Virus record (IMG/VR): IMGVR_UViG_3300038441_001652
Location: 1 to 36,492 of that record
Length of the DNA: 36,492 nt
Source: a virus
Strand: one strand, 5' to 3'
A program made the translations under genes and the position numbers. Below the pieces are notes generated by a model. That model saw only the letters and a program-made list of their open reading frames with translations, was not told where the DNA came from and did no database searches. Shown here one piece after another: positions 13,613-22,687 of this stretch (positions are counted from its first letter, which is position 1; each line of letters starts with the position of its first letter).

Positions 13613-13858
13613 ATGGTCCAACGTGTGATGCTAACTACCAAACAAGCCGCTGCCTACTTAGGCACAACCACAGGCACAATGCGCCAATGGAGGCACACTG
13701 GGTACTATAATATACCCCACATTAAAAGCGGCATTAATTGCTACTATAGCATAGAAGCTTTAGATGAGTTCAAGGCTAACCGATTGTTGTTTAAAGCTAA
13801 ATCTAAGCCCGAAATTTTACGACAAGCGGAGCGTCGTATTGAGGTAGACCATCTATAA
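13613..13858 (+). CDS. Small helix-turn-helix DNA-binding protein
   Basis: The 81-aa protein begins with MLTTKQAAAYLGTTTGTMRQWRHTG (from residue 6), a clear winged-helix / HTH_17 pattern as in MerR-like and excisionase-type proteins, with a YYNIPHIKSGINCYYS wing (about 31-46). ATG 13613 lies three bases after the preceding stop. Its 3' end overlaps the convergent VRR-NUC gene by 56 bases. No integrase is present, so an excisionase role is unsupported; it may regulate transcription. Confidence is high for the fold but low for the job. Confidence 0.75.
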   Translation: MVQRVMLTTKQAAAYLGTTTGTMRQWRHTGYYNIPHIKSGINCYYSIEALDEFKANRLLFKAKSKPEILRQAERRIEVDHL

Positions 13859-14141
13859 CATCCTCAAGCTTATAGGCTAAGATATATTTCGCCCCTAGGG
13901 CTTCGATTTGTTCCTGAAATGTCTTCTGGTCCTTACTCTGCTTCCCCTTACCATACTTGGCTTCGATAGCAATAAACTTGCCGCCTTCAAGTATTGCGAA
14001 TATATCAGCGTGTCCCTTGCAGCCGAACTGCACGAAACGATTGCCAATAACACCTGCCCCCACATTGTTGCGCCAACACATTATATCTTTTCTTTGCTGC
14101 AGATATAACATGATTTCCTTAACAAATAATGTTTCTGACAT
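13803..14141 (-). CDS. VRR-NUC domain nuclease
   Basis: The 112-aa protein is a minimal VRR-NUC (PD-(D/E)XK superfamily) nuclease: KGHADIFA (42-49, with D46), then FIAIEAKYGKGKQSKDQ (56-72), which gives E60, K62 and Q72. Related phage proteins are often predicted to act on DNA junctions or replication intermediates. It starts at ATG 14141 behind GAGGAT, and its 3' end overlaps the end of the plus-strand HTH gene by 56 bases. It is a lone minus-strand gene between two plus-strand groups, so it either has its own promoter or is read from the late transcript. Confidence 0.85.
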   Translation of the reverse strand: MSETLFVKEIMLYLQQRKDIMCWRNNVGAGVIGNRFVQFGCKGHADIFAILEGGKFIAIEAKYGKGKQSKDQKTFQEQIEALGAKYILAYKLEDVIDGLPQYDAPLVVKFRA

Positions 14142-14202
14142 TGATTATCCTCAATCTAAGTTCTATACTGATTATAGCAAATGCAATCAATAGGTGAAAG
14201 AA

Positions 14203-14436
14203 ATGACGAAAAGAGCAACAGAAACTAGAATGACGATGAAAGAAGCTTTCAAGTTAGCAAGAGAGCAAGGGAAAAGTCGCAAAGATGCTTTGATGGAAGC
14301 TTTAGCTGCTGCGGGGAAATCTAAAACGCTAGTAATACTGACAGAAGAAATCGAAGAAGTGCCAGCTCCAGCAGAGCCTTTAATAGGGGCGGCTCCAGTA
14401 AAAAAGAGCAGAAGGAAAACCCTGACGGAAGAATAA
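14203..14436 (+). CDS. Hypothetical basic/acidic protein, 77 aa
   Basis: I place the start at ATG 14203, behind AGGTGA, not at the GTG nine bases earlier. The N-terminal half is basic and helical (RATETRMTMKEAFKLAREQG), the middle is hydrophobic (about 33-48) and the C-terminal third is acidic with a Pro/Ala linker. No membrane span is certain and no family is recognised. It is nine bases from the RMF-like gene, and the two are likely one transcript. Confidence 0.55.
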   Translation: MTKRATETRMTMKEAFKLAREQGKSRKDALMEALAAAGKSKTLVILTEEIEEVPAPAEPLIGAAPVKKSRRKTLTEE

Positions 14437-14445
14437 TGAGGACCT

Positions 14446-14655
14446 ATGGAGCAGGACCAAAAACAGCCTGATATAGCGTACCGCAGTGAGCATATATTCA
14501 ACCAGGGCAAGGACGGTTTTTTAGGCGGCGCTAAGAACCCCTACCGTAACTGTAACGATTACAGGCGGGACGACTGGGAGGCTGGATTCCTGTACCAACA
14601 ACGGTTATATTACAAACTGTTGATGGAATCGGAAGGTAAGGATTTCGACTTTTGA
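14446..14655 (+). CDS. RMF-like (Rmf/CrpP-family) small protein, 69 aa
   Basis: Residues about 17-48 carry the layout of ribosome modulation factor: FNQGKDGFLGGAKNPY with G21, G24 and G27/28, N31-P32-Y33, a charged stretch with R40-R41, and DDWEAGF with W44 and G47. In E. coli, RMF drives 70S ribosomes into inactive dimers. Phage-coded members exist, but their roles are mostly unknown. ATG 14446 follows GAGG. The gene overlaps the convergent endolysin 3' end by 46 bases. Confidence 0.65.
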   Translation: MEQDQKQPDIAYRSEHIFNQGKDGFLGGAKNPYRNCNDYRRDDWEAGFLYQQRLYYKLLMESEGKDFDF

Positions 14656-15296
14656 ATTAAGTTCTTAAGTTCGTTTAAGTACAATTCCACTTTGTCTAAA
14701 GAAACTTCCCACTCGTGTCGGAACTCATCTCTACCTATATTAAAAAGGTGTTTAAAAACCATAGCTTTGTAGTGGCCAGCAAGCCCTTCGAAGCTTAGAC
14801 TTTCGCTGAGGAATTCGCGATTGCTAATGGGTTTGTTAGCTATAGTTTCTACTGGTTTTAAGAACATAGAACGTTCAGCCATACGCCTTCTATCTAAGCC
14901 GATAAGAGGCCGACCATCAGCTTTATTCCACCTAAGGAGTTCCTCTGCTGCTAAGTCATAACGGCCTAGGTTTAGATACCTCAGCAAGGTACTCTTCTCG
15001 AATGCTTTAGAGCCTACATTGTATACAAAGCTTAGCAATGCTATAGTTTGATTACTGTTGATGTGAACTTTTACAAGCCTGCCTAGGGCATCAGAAGCCT
15101 TCTTTAAGTCTTCTATAAGATAAATTTTCGCCTGTTCTTCTGTAAGAGGAAGTTGTACTTCTGGATGGTTGACTACTAAAGAACCATATCCAAATGTTAG
15201 CGAACCTCCCGGGCACACATACTCATTAGGTTGGAACCCTTCAAACTGGGCGACTAAATCAGCCGCCCTTTCAAGTGTATGATCGTTCATTGTCAC
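14610..15296 (-). CDS. GH24 endolysin (T4-type lysozyme)
   Basis: The protein has the GH24 catalytic triad as E-x8-C-x5-T (FEGFQPNEYVCPGGSLT, near residues 17-33), with Cys instead of the Asp of T4 lysozyme, a variant known in several phage endolysins. It cleaves peptidoglycan glycan strands. There is no signal-anchor sequence, so it should need the adjacent holin to cross the membrane. The gene may start at GTG 15296, which overlaps the holin stop, or ATG 15290. The C-terminal 70-80 residues are an extension of unknown role. It is the last gene of the late operon. Confidence 0.9.
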   Translation of the reverse strand: MTMNDHTLERAADLVAQFEGFQPNEYVCPGGSLTFGYGSLVVNHPEVQLPLTEEQAKIYLIEDLKKASDALGRLVKVHINSNQTIALLSFVYNVGSKAFEKSTLLRYLNLGRYDLAAEELLRWNKADGRPLIGLDRRRMAERSMFLKPVETIANKPISNREFLSESLSFEGLAGHYKAMVFKHLFNIGRDEFRHEWEVSLDKVELYLNELKNLIQKSKSLPSDSINSL

Positions 15297-15460
15297 TTCT
15301 TGCTTAAAGTTAGTACATCGATCCCGAAAACCGTGGGTAGTACCAACTGTATAATAGCATCAATGTTATCTGGGGTAAAAGCCATAACTATTGCGGCAGC
15401 AGAAGAAATTAAAAACTTGAGTGACTCTTTTGTAAATAACTTGTCTGTGATAAAACTCAT
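15293..15460 (-). CDS. Small holin-like membrane protein, 55 aa
   Basis: ATG 15460 follows TAGGAGC, and 55 residues run to a TGA at 15295-15293 that overlaps the endolysin start. A hydrophobic stretch SLKFLISSAAAIVMAF lies at about 13-28, with a second weakly hydrophobic segment AIIQLVLPTVFGIDVLTL at about 35-52, so one or two spans. Position immediately before the endolysin, and a short basic C-terminus (SKK), are holin-like. It would set the timing of lysis by making membrane holes. The family assignment is uncertain. Confidence 0.65.
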   Translation of the reverse strand: MSFITDKLFTKESLKFLISSAAAIVMAFTPDNIDAIIQLVLPTVFGIDVLTLSKK

Positions 15461-15470
15461 TTTAGAGCTC

Positions 15471-16637
15471 CTATATTATGTTTATGTTACCGATGCTAGA
15501 AATAACTATAAAGTCTGTGTTTGCAGCACTGCAAACCATCCTTACAGCGTCTCCTTGCTCGGTTGATTGAAGTGATCCGCCAGTACCTGTTGTCGTTGTT
15601 AGCGTGCCGAAACGGATAGTCTGCCCGGAGCTTTGAGCAATGGTGAAACCACCGCTGCCCGCAGCAGCCACTTCAAACTCGGATCCCACACCGCAAACAG
15701 CCGGTATGGTTAAAGTGATATTGGAAACAGAATCAGTTATGTAACCATTATTGACCGTCATAGTGGCGTCATTAGTTACAACGTTCCAAGGATCAAATAT
15801 AGGGTCGCTTGGATTAACCCAGGTAAGGTTCCCACTTCCTGTTGTGGATAACACCTGACCATTAGTGCCATCTGTATCAGGCATTGTATAGATCAAGGTA
15901 TCAACCAAAGCGTCAGGAGCTTTAAATCCTACATAGTTAGTACCATTAGCAGCAAGCTCTAGTAAGCGTATTTCACCTACCTCCCCTGCCCCAGTTCCAT
16001 ATGGATTAAAAGTCATCGCGCCGTTATCAGATATGGTCACTATACTGTCATCGATCAACAAACCCGTAGTACCGTTGAAGCGCGCAATAGCATTATCAGT
16101 GGCGCCAGCTGGACCTGTAACATCCCCCATTAAAGTCAAATCTATGTCAGAGAGGTCAAACCCCGTAGCATCCTCATTGACTATAAGGGCCCTGCCGGAG
16201 TTATCTGAAATCATAGGCGGTAAGGTATTATCGAATCCACTCATTAACGTGCCCTCAGGAGCCTGTGGAGTGCGGTTGGCTTGTGCTTGCAATGTGCGAA
16301 CGGCTGTCGCCAGATAATCTAGGGCATCTTCGGTAGTAGCAGCAGGGAAAGCATCATTCTCTACATAGGTAGCGTTCTGCAAGGAAGGAGTGTCTGTAAG
16401 TAAGGTAACTCTAGTACCTGAGGCAGGAGCAGTGCCAAAAGTAACTGTAAAACTATCTACTGCGATCACAACAGTATAGTCAGTAGTGATTGTTTTTACA
16501 GTATCTACACCGGTAGTAGTGTCTGTGGTTATCACCTGTACTGCACTCGTATCGGGAATATAATAATTACCCACAAAATCTACGGTTGAACCATCGCCGT
16601 TGAATTGATTTATATAATTTAATGAACTTACAGCCAT
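15471..16637 (-). CDS. Tail fibre protein (T7-fibre-like N-terminus), 388 aa
   Basis: The N-terminal 110 residues (NYINQFNGDGSTVDF...) resemble the T7 gp17-type tail-fibre attachment domain that fixes a fibre to the tail tube. Middle modules (residues 171-210 and 220-276) and the C-terminal block (about 293-387) are also found in the two fibre proteins at 30352-32341. The C-terminal block begins MTVNNGYI and ends ISSIGNINI, and matches the 418-aa protein's end by about half its residues. It probably forms trimeric receptor-binding fibres. It lies after the ejection proteins and before holin. Confidence 0.8.
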   Translation of the reverse strand: MAVSSLNYINQFNGDGSTVDFVGNYYIPDTSAVQVITTDTTTGVDTVKTITTDYTVVIAVDSFTVTFGTAPASGTRVTLLTDTPSLQNATYVENDAFPAATTEDALDYLATAVRTLQAQANRTPQAPEGTLMSGFDNTLPPMISDNSGRALIVNEDATGFDLSDIDLTLMGDVTGPAGATDNAIARFNGTTGLLIDDSIVTISDNGAMTFNPYGTGAGEVGEIRLLELAANGTNYVGFKAPDALVDTLIYTMPDTDGTNGQVLSTTGSGNLTWVNPSDPIFDPWNVVTNDATMTVNNGYITDSVSNITLTIPAVCGVGSEFEVAAAGSGGFTIAQSSGQTIRFGTLTTTTGTGGSLQSTEQGDAVRMVCSAANTDFIVISSIGNINII

Positions 16638-16638
16638 T

Positions 16639-19600
16639 TTAATTTACCCCTATTGCACTGTTAAAAGCATCTTCCACCTCATCCCAAAGGAACCTCCCCC
16701 CAATAAAGTTCTGTGTCGGGAGAACAGATTGCCTGAAAGAATGAGTATCGTATGAACTCCATTTACTCTTATCATCTATAAGCTTAGCTAGGTTTAGGAA
16801 GTCCACCGCCGTTTGGCCGGATGGTCCTAGCAGAGCAGCAAAGCTACGATAAGGGTCCACCCCTCTCTGACTACCATAGCCTGGCGCTCCAATAAATGCC
16901 CCTGCTCTAATTCTACCATTAGTTACCTTAGCAAGCCTATCATTAACTGAAGACATGGCGCCAAAGATACCTGAATTTTCAAAACCTTGAGCGATCCATA
17001 CGCTAGGATCGTCGCTTAATTTATGACCATTAGCCAATTGTCTATAGGCGTATACCATCATACCAGCAGATACCATGCTAAGCATCGAGGACATTGTTCT
17101 AGCATCTGCTTGCTGAAGACCTGCGACCATAATCTTACTAGTAGCAGCAAGGTTAAAGCTCTCGAATTGCAAGAGAGTTTTGCCTATTTCAGAGCTCATA
17201 AACCTAGGGCGAGTGCCTATGGTAGGCGCTGTGTTAAACAATAGGATCTGACGGTTCAAAGCAGCATGGTAAGCATCAACAGCTGTTCTATCTGTCCACT
17301 TCTGGGTGTTGGCGATTACCGTACTGCCGCTCATCTCAGAATGTTCTCCTAGCATCTTAGCGATACGACGGGCCGCAACTTCATCGATACCACTTGCAGC
17401 TAGCTGCTCTATCTGCTTCTGAGAAATCTTCCCTGTTACGACCTTATTAATGCTATCAACCATCTCATTCTGGATAAGTACAGAAGACATCTGGCGCTTT
17501 ACTTTTTCAAAGTAGTTTGTAAGGTTCCATTTGGAATAGCGATCAGTCAAAGCCTGTAAGCCGCGCTGAATCCTGCTGCTCCCGTAACTAGGCTGCACTA
17601 ACTCTGCCATATTGAGCGCACGGTTATTATTAAGCACTGTCTCCCAGATAGCCCCAGACCTTCTAGCCTCCTCCACAGAAGCCTTAAATCCCTTCATGTT
17701 ATTGATCATAGGGAGCAACGCTTCGCTGAATGCTTTGCGGAAGCCGCGAATAGCCGTGATACGTCCCAAATCAGGCAACATAGAAACTGATGTTCCACCA
17801 AGCTTAGTTACCACGTTTAATGCCCTGGATACTTGTAGCGCATTGGTAATAATGCCATCAGCATCTGTAGGACGTCCATATGTGCCACGAAGCCTACCTA
17901 CTAGCGCTTCTATATCTTTAATATCATTGTCTCTCTGGGCCTGGAGTTTTACCACCTTCTTAGGATCAGTAGTTTTGTTAATAAGATCGGCATACTCTGC
18001 ATTAATAGCAGCGATCTCGCTCTTAAGCTCTACCCCGCCAAACTCTTTATGAAATTCAATCTCTGGAGTTATGGACTTCAAGTAAGTATCAGTAACTTCA
18101 GAAGCGCGAGTCTTAGTCCACGGAGCTAATTCCTCTTGAGGGATAAAATCTAGCTTCTTGTACTTTAGAGGCCCCTTGGTTAAGGGCATCCTCATCCTAT
18201 AAGCAAGGCCGTCTTTTAAACCTTGGACGTGACCAATCATCTCGTCTGCTATATCAGCGAAATCTGCTTCAGTCATATCTTCCGCTACGCGATAATCCTC
18301 TAGAATGTCTTCGATTTTCGAAAGCTCTTTATCGATTTTTGCAATACCAGCTTTGTCCTTGAGCTTACCCCTAGTAGCTAATAATGAATCACGCGCTGCT
18401 TCCGCCGCCGCTTTCTTCTCTAACTCGGTACCATAGGCTGCAGGAAGGTACTTCATAATGACCTGCCTTAGCCCCTGACGATCGGCATTAATTGCTGCGT
18501 AATCATACTGAGTTGGGAAGTATGACAGGGCGTTCTTAGGTTGGATATCCTCAGCTAGTAACCCTGCTCCCTGGGCTCTTTCAAGGATCTCATCGAAGAC
18601 TGTATCACGGTAGTGTTTAGCTGCAGCGGCCACCTCTGGTATATCACTCGCCTCCTTACGCATCAAGGCAAGGCCAACAGCCTCATCGAATTGCTCATAT
18701 GTAAGCGGTTTTACACCTGTACTCTTAGACTCATTAGCAACACGCGTTTTGTAGTTTCTGTATTGCACATGGAGGTTCTCAATGGCATAGCCTTTCATAG
18801 CATCATAGGGCATGAGCTTAACCTCAATAGAATGAGGCGTGGCATAAAAAGCTGCATTCTCATTAAACACAAAGTCGCTGGTCATAAGTCTCTGGCCCAA
18901 TCTTCTTGAAGTTAAACTAGGGCTTTGTGCTAGGTTGAATTGTGGGCTTAGCTTCTTAAACATCTTTGCCGCATATTGAGCGACGGCTCCTTTGATAGTC
19001 AGGTCTTCTAAGGTTGGTTGTCTTACTGCTGCTGCGCCAATACTACCATTATTCATATCGTTTGCGATCTGCTCAGCCAGCTTGTTCAGCCTAATTCTTT
19101 TGGCCTGAATCTCAGTAGTTACATCCGCTGCCACCTCTGCTGCAAACTTATCGCGCATAGACCTAGTAACACCAGACAGCGTGCCACCTAAAACCGCACC
19201 TATAGCAGTACCTATACCTATGTTAGCTAGCATCTCCTCGTTAGCTCTTAGTTCATTGGTACTGAGCAAAATTCCTTCAGAAACAGCGGTGGTTGCTCCT
19301 GCTGCTACAGCGTTTATCATCGCGCCTTTCGCCGCAGCGCCAGCTGTGGTAACATCCTTGACACGCTGAACCAGTGATATCCCCGCCTTCGCACCTAATC
19401 CAAAGCCAAAAAGGTTAATAGGATCAGCAACAGCGGCAACCAAATCCATACCGGTGCCAAGTATGCCAGCATTCTTAAGGGTCTTCTGATCCCTTAAGCG
19501 CCTATCAATACGAGCTTTAACAATTTCTACGTCCTGCTGTGTATCAGCATCCAAGAACTCTTCGTAATATGGTTCGTAAACTGTTCCCTTTATCTCTTGG

Positions 19601-19836
19601 AATGAGTCGAAATCAAAGTCCTCTCTTGGTCCGAGCACACCCTCAGAGTAATGAGCAACGGTAGAGCCAATTGAGTTCGTAGTGCTAAGCGCCGCTTTGG
19701 TTACACCGAAGAAAGATGGCCCAGGCTCCGGACGTGCATTTAAAACAGGCAGCAGGTTAGACCTTGGGGCATTGTCTACTGGCGCTACCACCTCTTCTTC
19801 GTCGCCTAGATAGCTATCGATGAATTCCTCTTCCAC
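16639..19836 (-). CDS. Large internal virion / DNA ejection protein (gp16-like), 1065 aa
   Basis: The position after gp14- and gp15-like genes and the size fit a gp16-type ejection protein that leaves the capsid with the DNA and forms part of the channel across the cell envelope. There are hydrophobic helices at about 126-150, 165-191 and 203-222, then long helical regions. I see no lysozyme (SLT) motif at the N-terminus, which T7 gp16 has, and the protein is shorter than T7 gp16 (1318 aa). It starts with a GTG that overlaps the upstream stop (TAGTG) after AAGGAGG. Confidence 0.75.
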   Translation of the reverse strand: MEEEFIDSYLGDEEEVVAPVDNAPRSNLLPVLNARPEPGPSFFGVTKAALSTTNSIGSTVAHYSEGVLGPREDFDFDSFQEIKGTVYEPYYEEFLDADTQQDVEIVKARIDRRLRDQKTLKNAGILGTGMDLVAAVADPINLFGFGLGAKAGISLVQRVKDVTTAGAAAKGAMINAVAAGATTAVSEGILLSTNELRANEEMLANIGIGTAIGAVLGGTLSGVTRSMRDKFAAEVAADVTTEIQAKRIRLNKLAEQIANDMNNGSIGAAAVRQPTLEDLTIKGAVAQYAAKMFKKLSPQFNLAQSPSLTSRRLGQRLMTSDFVFNENAAFYATPHSIEVKLMPYDAMKGYAIENLHVQYRNYKTRVANESKSTGVKPLTYEQFDEAVGLALMRKEASDIPEVAAAAKHYRDTVFDEILERAQGAGLLAEDIQPKNALSYFPTQYDYAAINADRQGLRQVIMKYLPAAYGTELEKKAAAEAARDSLLATRGKLKDKAGIAKIDKELSKIEDILEDYRVAEDMTEADFADIADEMIGHVQGLKDGLAYRMRMPLTKGPLKYKKLDFIPQEELAPWTKTRASEVTDTYLKSITPEIEFHKEFGGVELKSEIAAINAEYADLINKTTDPKKVVKLQAQRDNDIKDIEALVGRLRGTYGRPTDADGIITNALQVSRALNVVTKLGGTSVSMLPDLGRITAIRGFRKAFSEALLPMINNMKGFKASVEEARRSGAIWETVLNNNRALNMAELVQPSYGSSRIQRGLQALTDRYSKWNLTNYFEKVKRQMSSVLIQNEMVDSINKVVTGKISQKQIEQLAASGIDEVAARRIAKMLGEHSEMSGSTVIANTQKWTDRTAVDAYHAALNRQILLFNTAPTIGTRPRFMSSEIGKTLLQFESFNLAATSKIMVAGLQQADARTMSSMLSMVSAGMMVYAYRQLANGHKLSDDPSVWIAQGFENSGIFGAMSSVNDRLAKVTNGRIRAGAFIGAPGYGSQRGVDPYRSFAALLGPSGQTAVDFLNLAKLIDDKSKWSSYDTHSFRQSVLPTQNFIGGRFLWDEVEDAFNSAIGVN

Positions 19837-21710
19837 TAGAACCCTCCTTCAAGACCAGCTGACGTCCAATCCCAAACAGGCACCTGGCCATAAAGCTCAT
19901 GCTTTGCGCGTTTCTCTGCCACATCGTTGAGGTAAGCTTGGTAGCGTTCTTCAGTAGTCTGCCCTTGGTACTTCTCCATTAGAGACTCATACAGCCCACT
20001 TTCTTCCCAGCTTGGCTTGAATTTAACAGGCACTCCGTTGGCATCGTAAAACGGCTCTAGCCCCCCCGTCTGCTTATCAAACATATAAACATTATATACA
20101 ATCTGCCCTTCGTTATCTAAGTATGGGTTAGCCTCTATAACTGTGCGTTTCAATGTAGCTTCTGGTTTTTCGTCAAACATGGCATGCTTTGAAATCTCTC
20201 CGAACAGTTCTTCTTTAATCCAGTCGCTACCATGTTCGTTGCCATATACTGTTTCTGGCGCATGCTTCATGTACCTGCCACGGCCGGTGCTTTTGCTATA
20301 ATGCCAATTGCCTTTAAGATCATTAAGCGCAGCACTCTTAGCTTGCTCAGCTGTAAGGCCACTATTCACATAATATCCTTGCAATAACATCTTGCCCTCA
20401 ACCTGCATCTGATCAGGAATAGCATCGCTACCAGGGCCAAAGAAAGAAGTAAACTCGCTTTGGATAGAATCAAAGTTTAGCTTCTCTTTCTTAAAAGAAG
20501 ATTCCCTTTCCTTCATCACTCGAGCATCTGCAATATTCGTCTGCTTATCAGCCCACTGAACTGCAGTCTCAGGTTTCACACCACCCTCGACAGCTTCAGC
20601 GATCATCATGGCTCTAGCCTTGTTAGTAGCTGACATCTTATTCACAAGGTTAGGCACGGTCTGATGTAGTCTTTTTAGCTGGCGAGCGGCCTCTACCTGC
20701 TGTGAGGGAGAGCCAGTAGCCAGTTGCGCTGTTATATCATCAGCCATGGTCTTAGGAAGAATTTTTGTACGTTCTACAACCTGTGTGAAATCGACAGTTG
20801 GATCTTCCTGCTTTGCTTCGATATAAGCCTTATCAACAATCTTCTGTGACTTAACACTCTCAGGATTTAGAGCCACGCCACCATTAACTGCTGCCCATAC
20901 AGCATCATTCTCCTGCTTCTCCTCCAAAGCTTTTTGTGCTTGAGCCTCCAATACCTTTTGCTGGTATTGCGCACTCTTAGACAAGGATGCATAGTTCTTA
21001 GCAGATAGGCTGTCTTTGTATTGCTCAACAAGACCTAAAGCAGCAGAAGGGTTACTCTGCATCATCTGAGAAGCTGTTGTACTCAATATCTGGTTCTTAT
21101 AAAAATCCATCCTATCGCGAGCATCGGTAAGGCCCAAAGTCTCAGTAGCAGCTGCCATGTCACCTTCAAGCTGCTTCATCAGCTGCGGTATCTGGGAAGG
21201 ATCTGTTGCAGCAGCCTTAGCATAATTATCAGCTGCTTTGTCTAGATTGCTCTCATATATTTTAATCCTAGCAGAAGACTCGAATTTCATAGACTGCGCT
21301 AACAACGAATTACGTGCCTGCATCATTCGCTCAGACAGAGCTTCTCTACCGAGGTCATTGGGGGCGCTCTCGAGAGCTTTGGCTACGGTCTCGTCATAGC
21401 TTTTAAGGAAATTCTCTGTGTAACCATCGACATTGCCAGCGGCTAAAGCCTGCTTCTGTGAGTTATCCATCTCGCGGATAACAAACTCCTGTATCTCGGC
21501 ACTAGTCTTGGTAGTGTAGTCAGCGGCCCTACGTTGCTGTTCAGCTTGGAATATATGGCCTACATCACCTGCAAGCCCCTGAATTGCCTGCCCTGCTCCT
21601 TCCATCGCACTTGTCCGCGCAGGAGAGGTATATAACTGTCCAACAGGAGTAGCAGACATAGTGTCTAGAGACTGGCCTATACGTCCATCAAATCTAGGGA
21701 TTACTGCCAT
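19836..21710 (-). CDS. Internal virion protein (gp15-like), 624 aa
   Basis: This is a long, mostly helical protein with Gln-, Ala- and Lys-rich coiled-coil-like stretches (about 40-330), then a mixed C-terminal domain (about 470-620) with PETVYGNEHGSDW. By position, between the gp14- and gp16-like genes, and by size, it fits T7 gp15, which assembles with gp16 into the ejection tube. There is no catalytic motif. Its stop overlaps the GTG start of the gp16-like gene, so production of the two is linked. Confidence 0.7.
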   Translation of the reverse strand: MAVIPRFDGRIGQSLDTMSATPVGQLYTSPARTSAMEGAGQAIQGLAGDVGHIFQAEQQRRAADYTTKTSAEIQEFVIREMDNSQKQALAAGNVDGYTENFLKSYDETVAKALESAPNDLGREALSERMMQARNSLLAQSMKFESSARIKIYESNLDKAADNYAKAAATDPSQIPQLMKQLEGDMAAATETLGLTDARDRMDFYKNQILSTTASQMMQSNPSAALGLVEQYKDSLSAKNYASLSKSAQYQQKVLEAQAQKALEEKQENDAVWAAVNGGVALNPESVKSQKIVDKAYIEAKQEDPTVDFTQVVERTKILPKTMADDITAQLATGSPSQQVEAARQLKRLHQTVPNLVNKMSATNKARAMMIAEAVEGGVKPETAVQWADKQTNIADARVMKERESSFKKEKLNFDSIQSEFTSFFGPGSDAIPDQMQVEGKMLLQGYYVNSGLTAEQAKSAALNDLKGNWHYSKSTGRGRYMKHAPETVYGNEHGSDWIKEELFGEISKHAMFDEKPEATLKRTVIEANPYLDNEGQIVYNVYMFDKQTGGLEPFYDANGVPVKFKPSWEESGLYESLMEKYQGQTTEERYQAYLNDVAEKRAKHELYGQVPVWDWTSAGLEGGF

Positions 21711-21722
21711 TATATTCTCCTA

Positions 21723-22247
21723 TTAGAACCAGTTACGGCCATATTTCCCACCTAGCGAATAGTAGGTAGATGCAGACTTACCAGCACCTGTGAGTAAACT
21801 GCTGAATGCGCGACTATTACCCTGGCTGCGAGCTACCGTGCCCTCTGCGCGTAGTGTAGTGGCGTTCCCACGTGCCATCTGGGCGCTACGCTCACGGCCT
21901 AGCTGACGCGACATACCATTAAAACGAAGCATAAGAGCGTCTAACTCCTGCTCCTCGGCATTACTTGAAATAAACTGCTGAGTAGAACCTGATAGACTCA
22001 CACCACTTGCAGCAGCTGAAGCTCTCTGAGAGGCACGTGTTGCGTCGATCCTCTTGCGTAACCTCTCGGCTTCAAACTGGGTAGAGGCTTGCTCTAGCTT
22101 TGCCTGCTGCTCAAAATCCCTTGCTTCCATCTCGCTCATAAACGCACGATTATTGTAAGCCTGTTGCTCATACTTAGCTGACTGCATCTGTCCAATCGCA
22201 GATAGTCCACTACCTACCAAAGAAGCTATACCTATTGCTCCTGCCAT
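21723..22247 (-). CDS. Internal virion protein (gp14-like), 174 aa
   Basis: The N-terminus (GAIGIASLVGSGLSAIGQM, about 3-21) is Gly/Ala/Ser-rich and weakly hydrophobic, followed by a Gln-rich coiled coil (about 25-70) and a small-residue-rich tail. This is the usual layout of gp14-type proteins, the smallest member of the T7 ejection set, thought to form an outer-membrane pore. It starts within the end of the gp13-like gene and precedes the gp15-like gene by 12 bases. The N-terminal layout resembles that of the 89-aa protein at 32669-32938. Confidence 0.75.
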   Translation of the reverse strand: MAGAIGIASLVGSGLSAIGQMQSAKYEQQAYNNRAFMSEMEARDFEQQAKLEQASTQFEAERLRKRIDATRASQRASAAASGVSLSGSTQQFISSNAEEQELDALMLRFNGMSRQLGRERSAQMARGNATTLRAEGTVARSQGNSRAFSSLLTGAGKSASTYYSLGGKYGRNWF

Positions 22248-22687
22248 GTTCCCCTCGCATATATGTAATAATCTGCGCCCTCTACGCCGTATTGGCGCAT
22301 AAATCCTTCACGCTCAAAACCAAGCCACTCGATAAACCTTATCGCCTTATCATCGTCGCATTTAATAGTGGCCTGTAAGCGCCTGTATTTCGTTCCTATA
22401 AGGCTATCTACATAGTCCTTAACAATCGCACACACGCTAAACACAGGAAGATCTATATCATCAGCAAGCACGAACCATGCCTCTCCCATGCCTTCCCATA
22501 GCTTAAGAACTCCGCCACAGGCAAAAATCCTGCCTTCATGCCGGAATGTATGAGAGCCCTCTAACGTCTCGTAAGCATCCAGCAATCCTGGGATCATGAA
22601 TATAATCTGGCTACGCTCAGCAAGCTTCATGTCTAAAATATGCTCAGCTTTAAATGGCTCTAGTTGTGGGTTATTTTGTGTTTGCAT
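22232..22687 (-). CDS. gp13-like protein with GNAT fold (DUF2833 type), 151 aa
   Basis: The C-terminal half shows the GNAT acetyltransferase pattern, KCDDDKAIRFIEWLGFEREGFMRQY (about 111-135), where a helix and strand form the acetyl-CoA binding platform in true enzymes. Related proteins sit at the gp13 position of T7-like phages and are needed for virion assembly. Whether it acetylates anything is unknown. It overlaps the end of the gp12-like gene and the start of the gp14-like gene by 16-17 bases each. Confidence 0.8.
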   Translation of the reverse strand: MQTQNNPQLEPFKAEHILDMKLAERSQIIFMIPGLLDAYETLEGSHTFRHEGRIFACGGVLKLWEGMGEAWFVLADDIDLPVFSVCAIVKDYVDSLIGTKYRRLQATIKCDDDKAIRFIEWLGFEREGFMRQYGVEGADYYIYARGTWQEQ

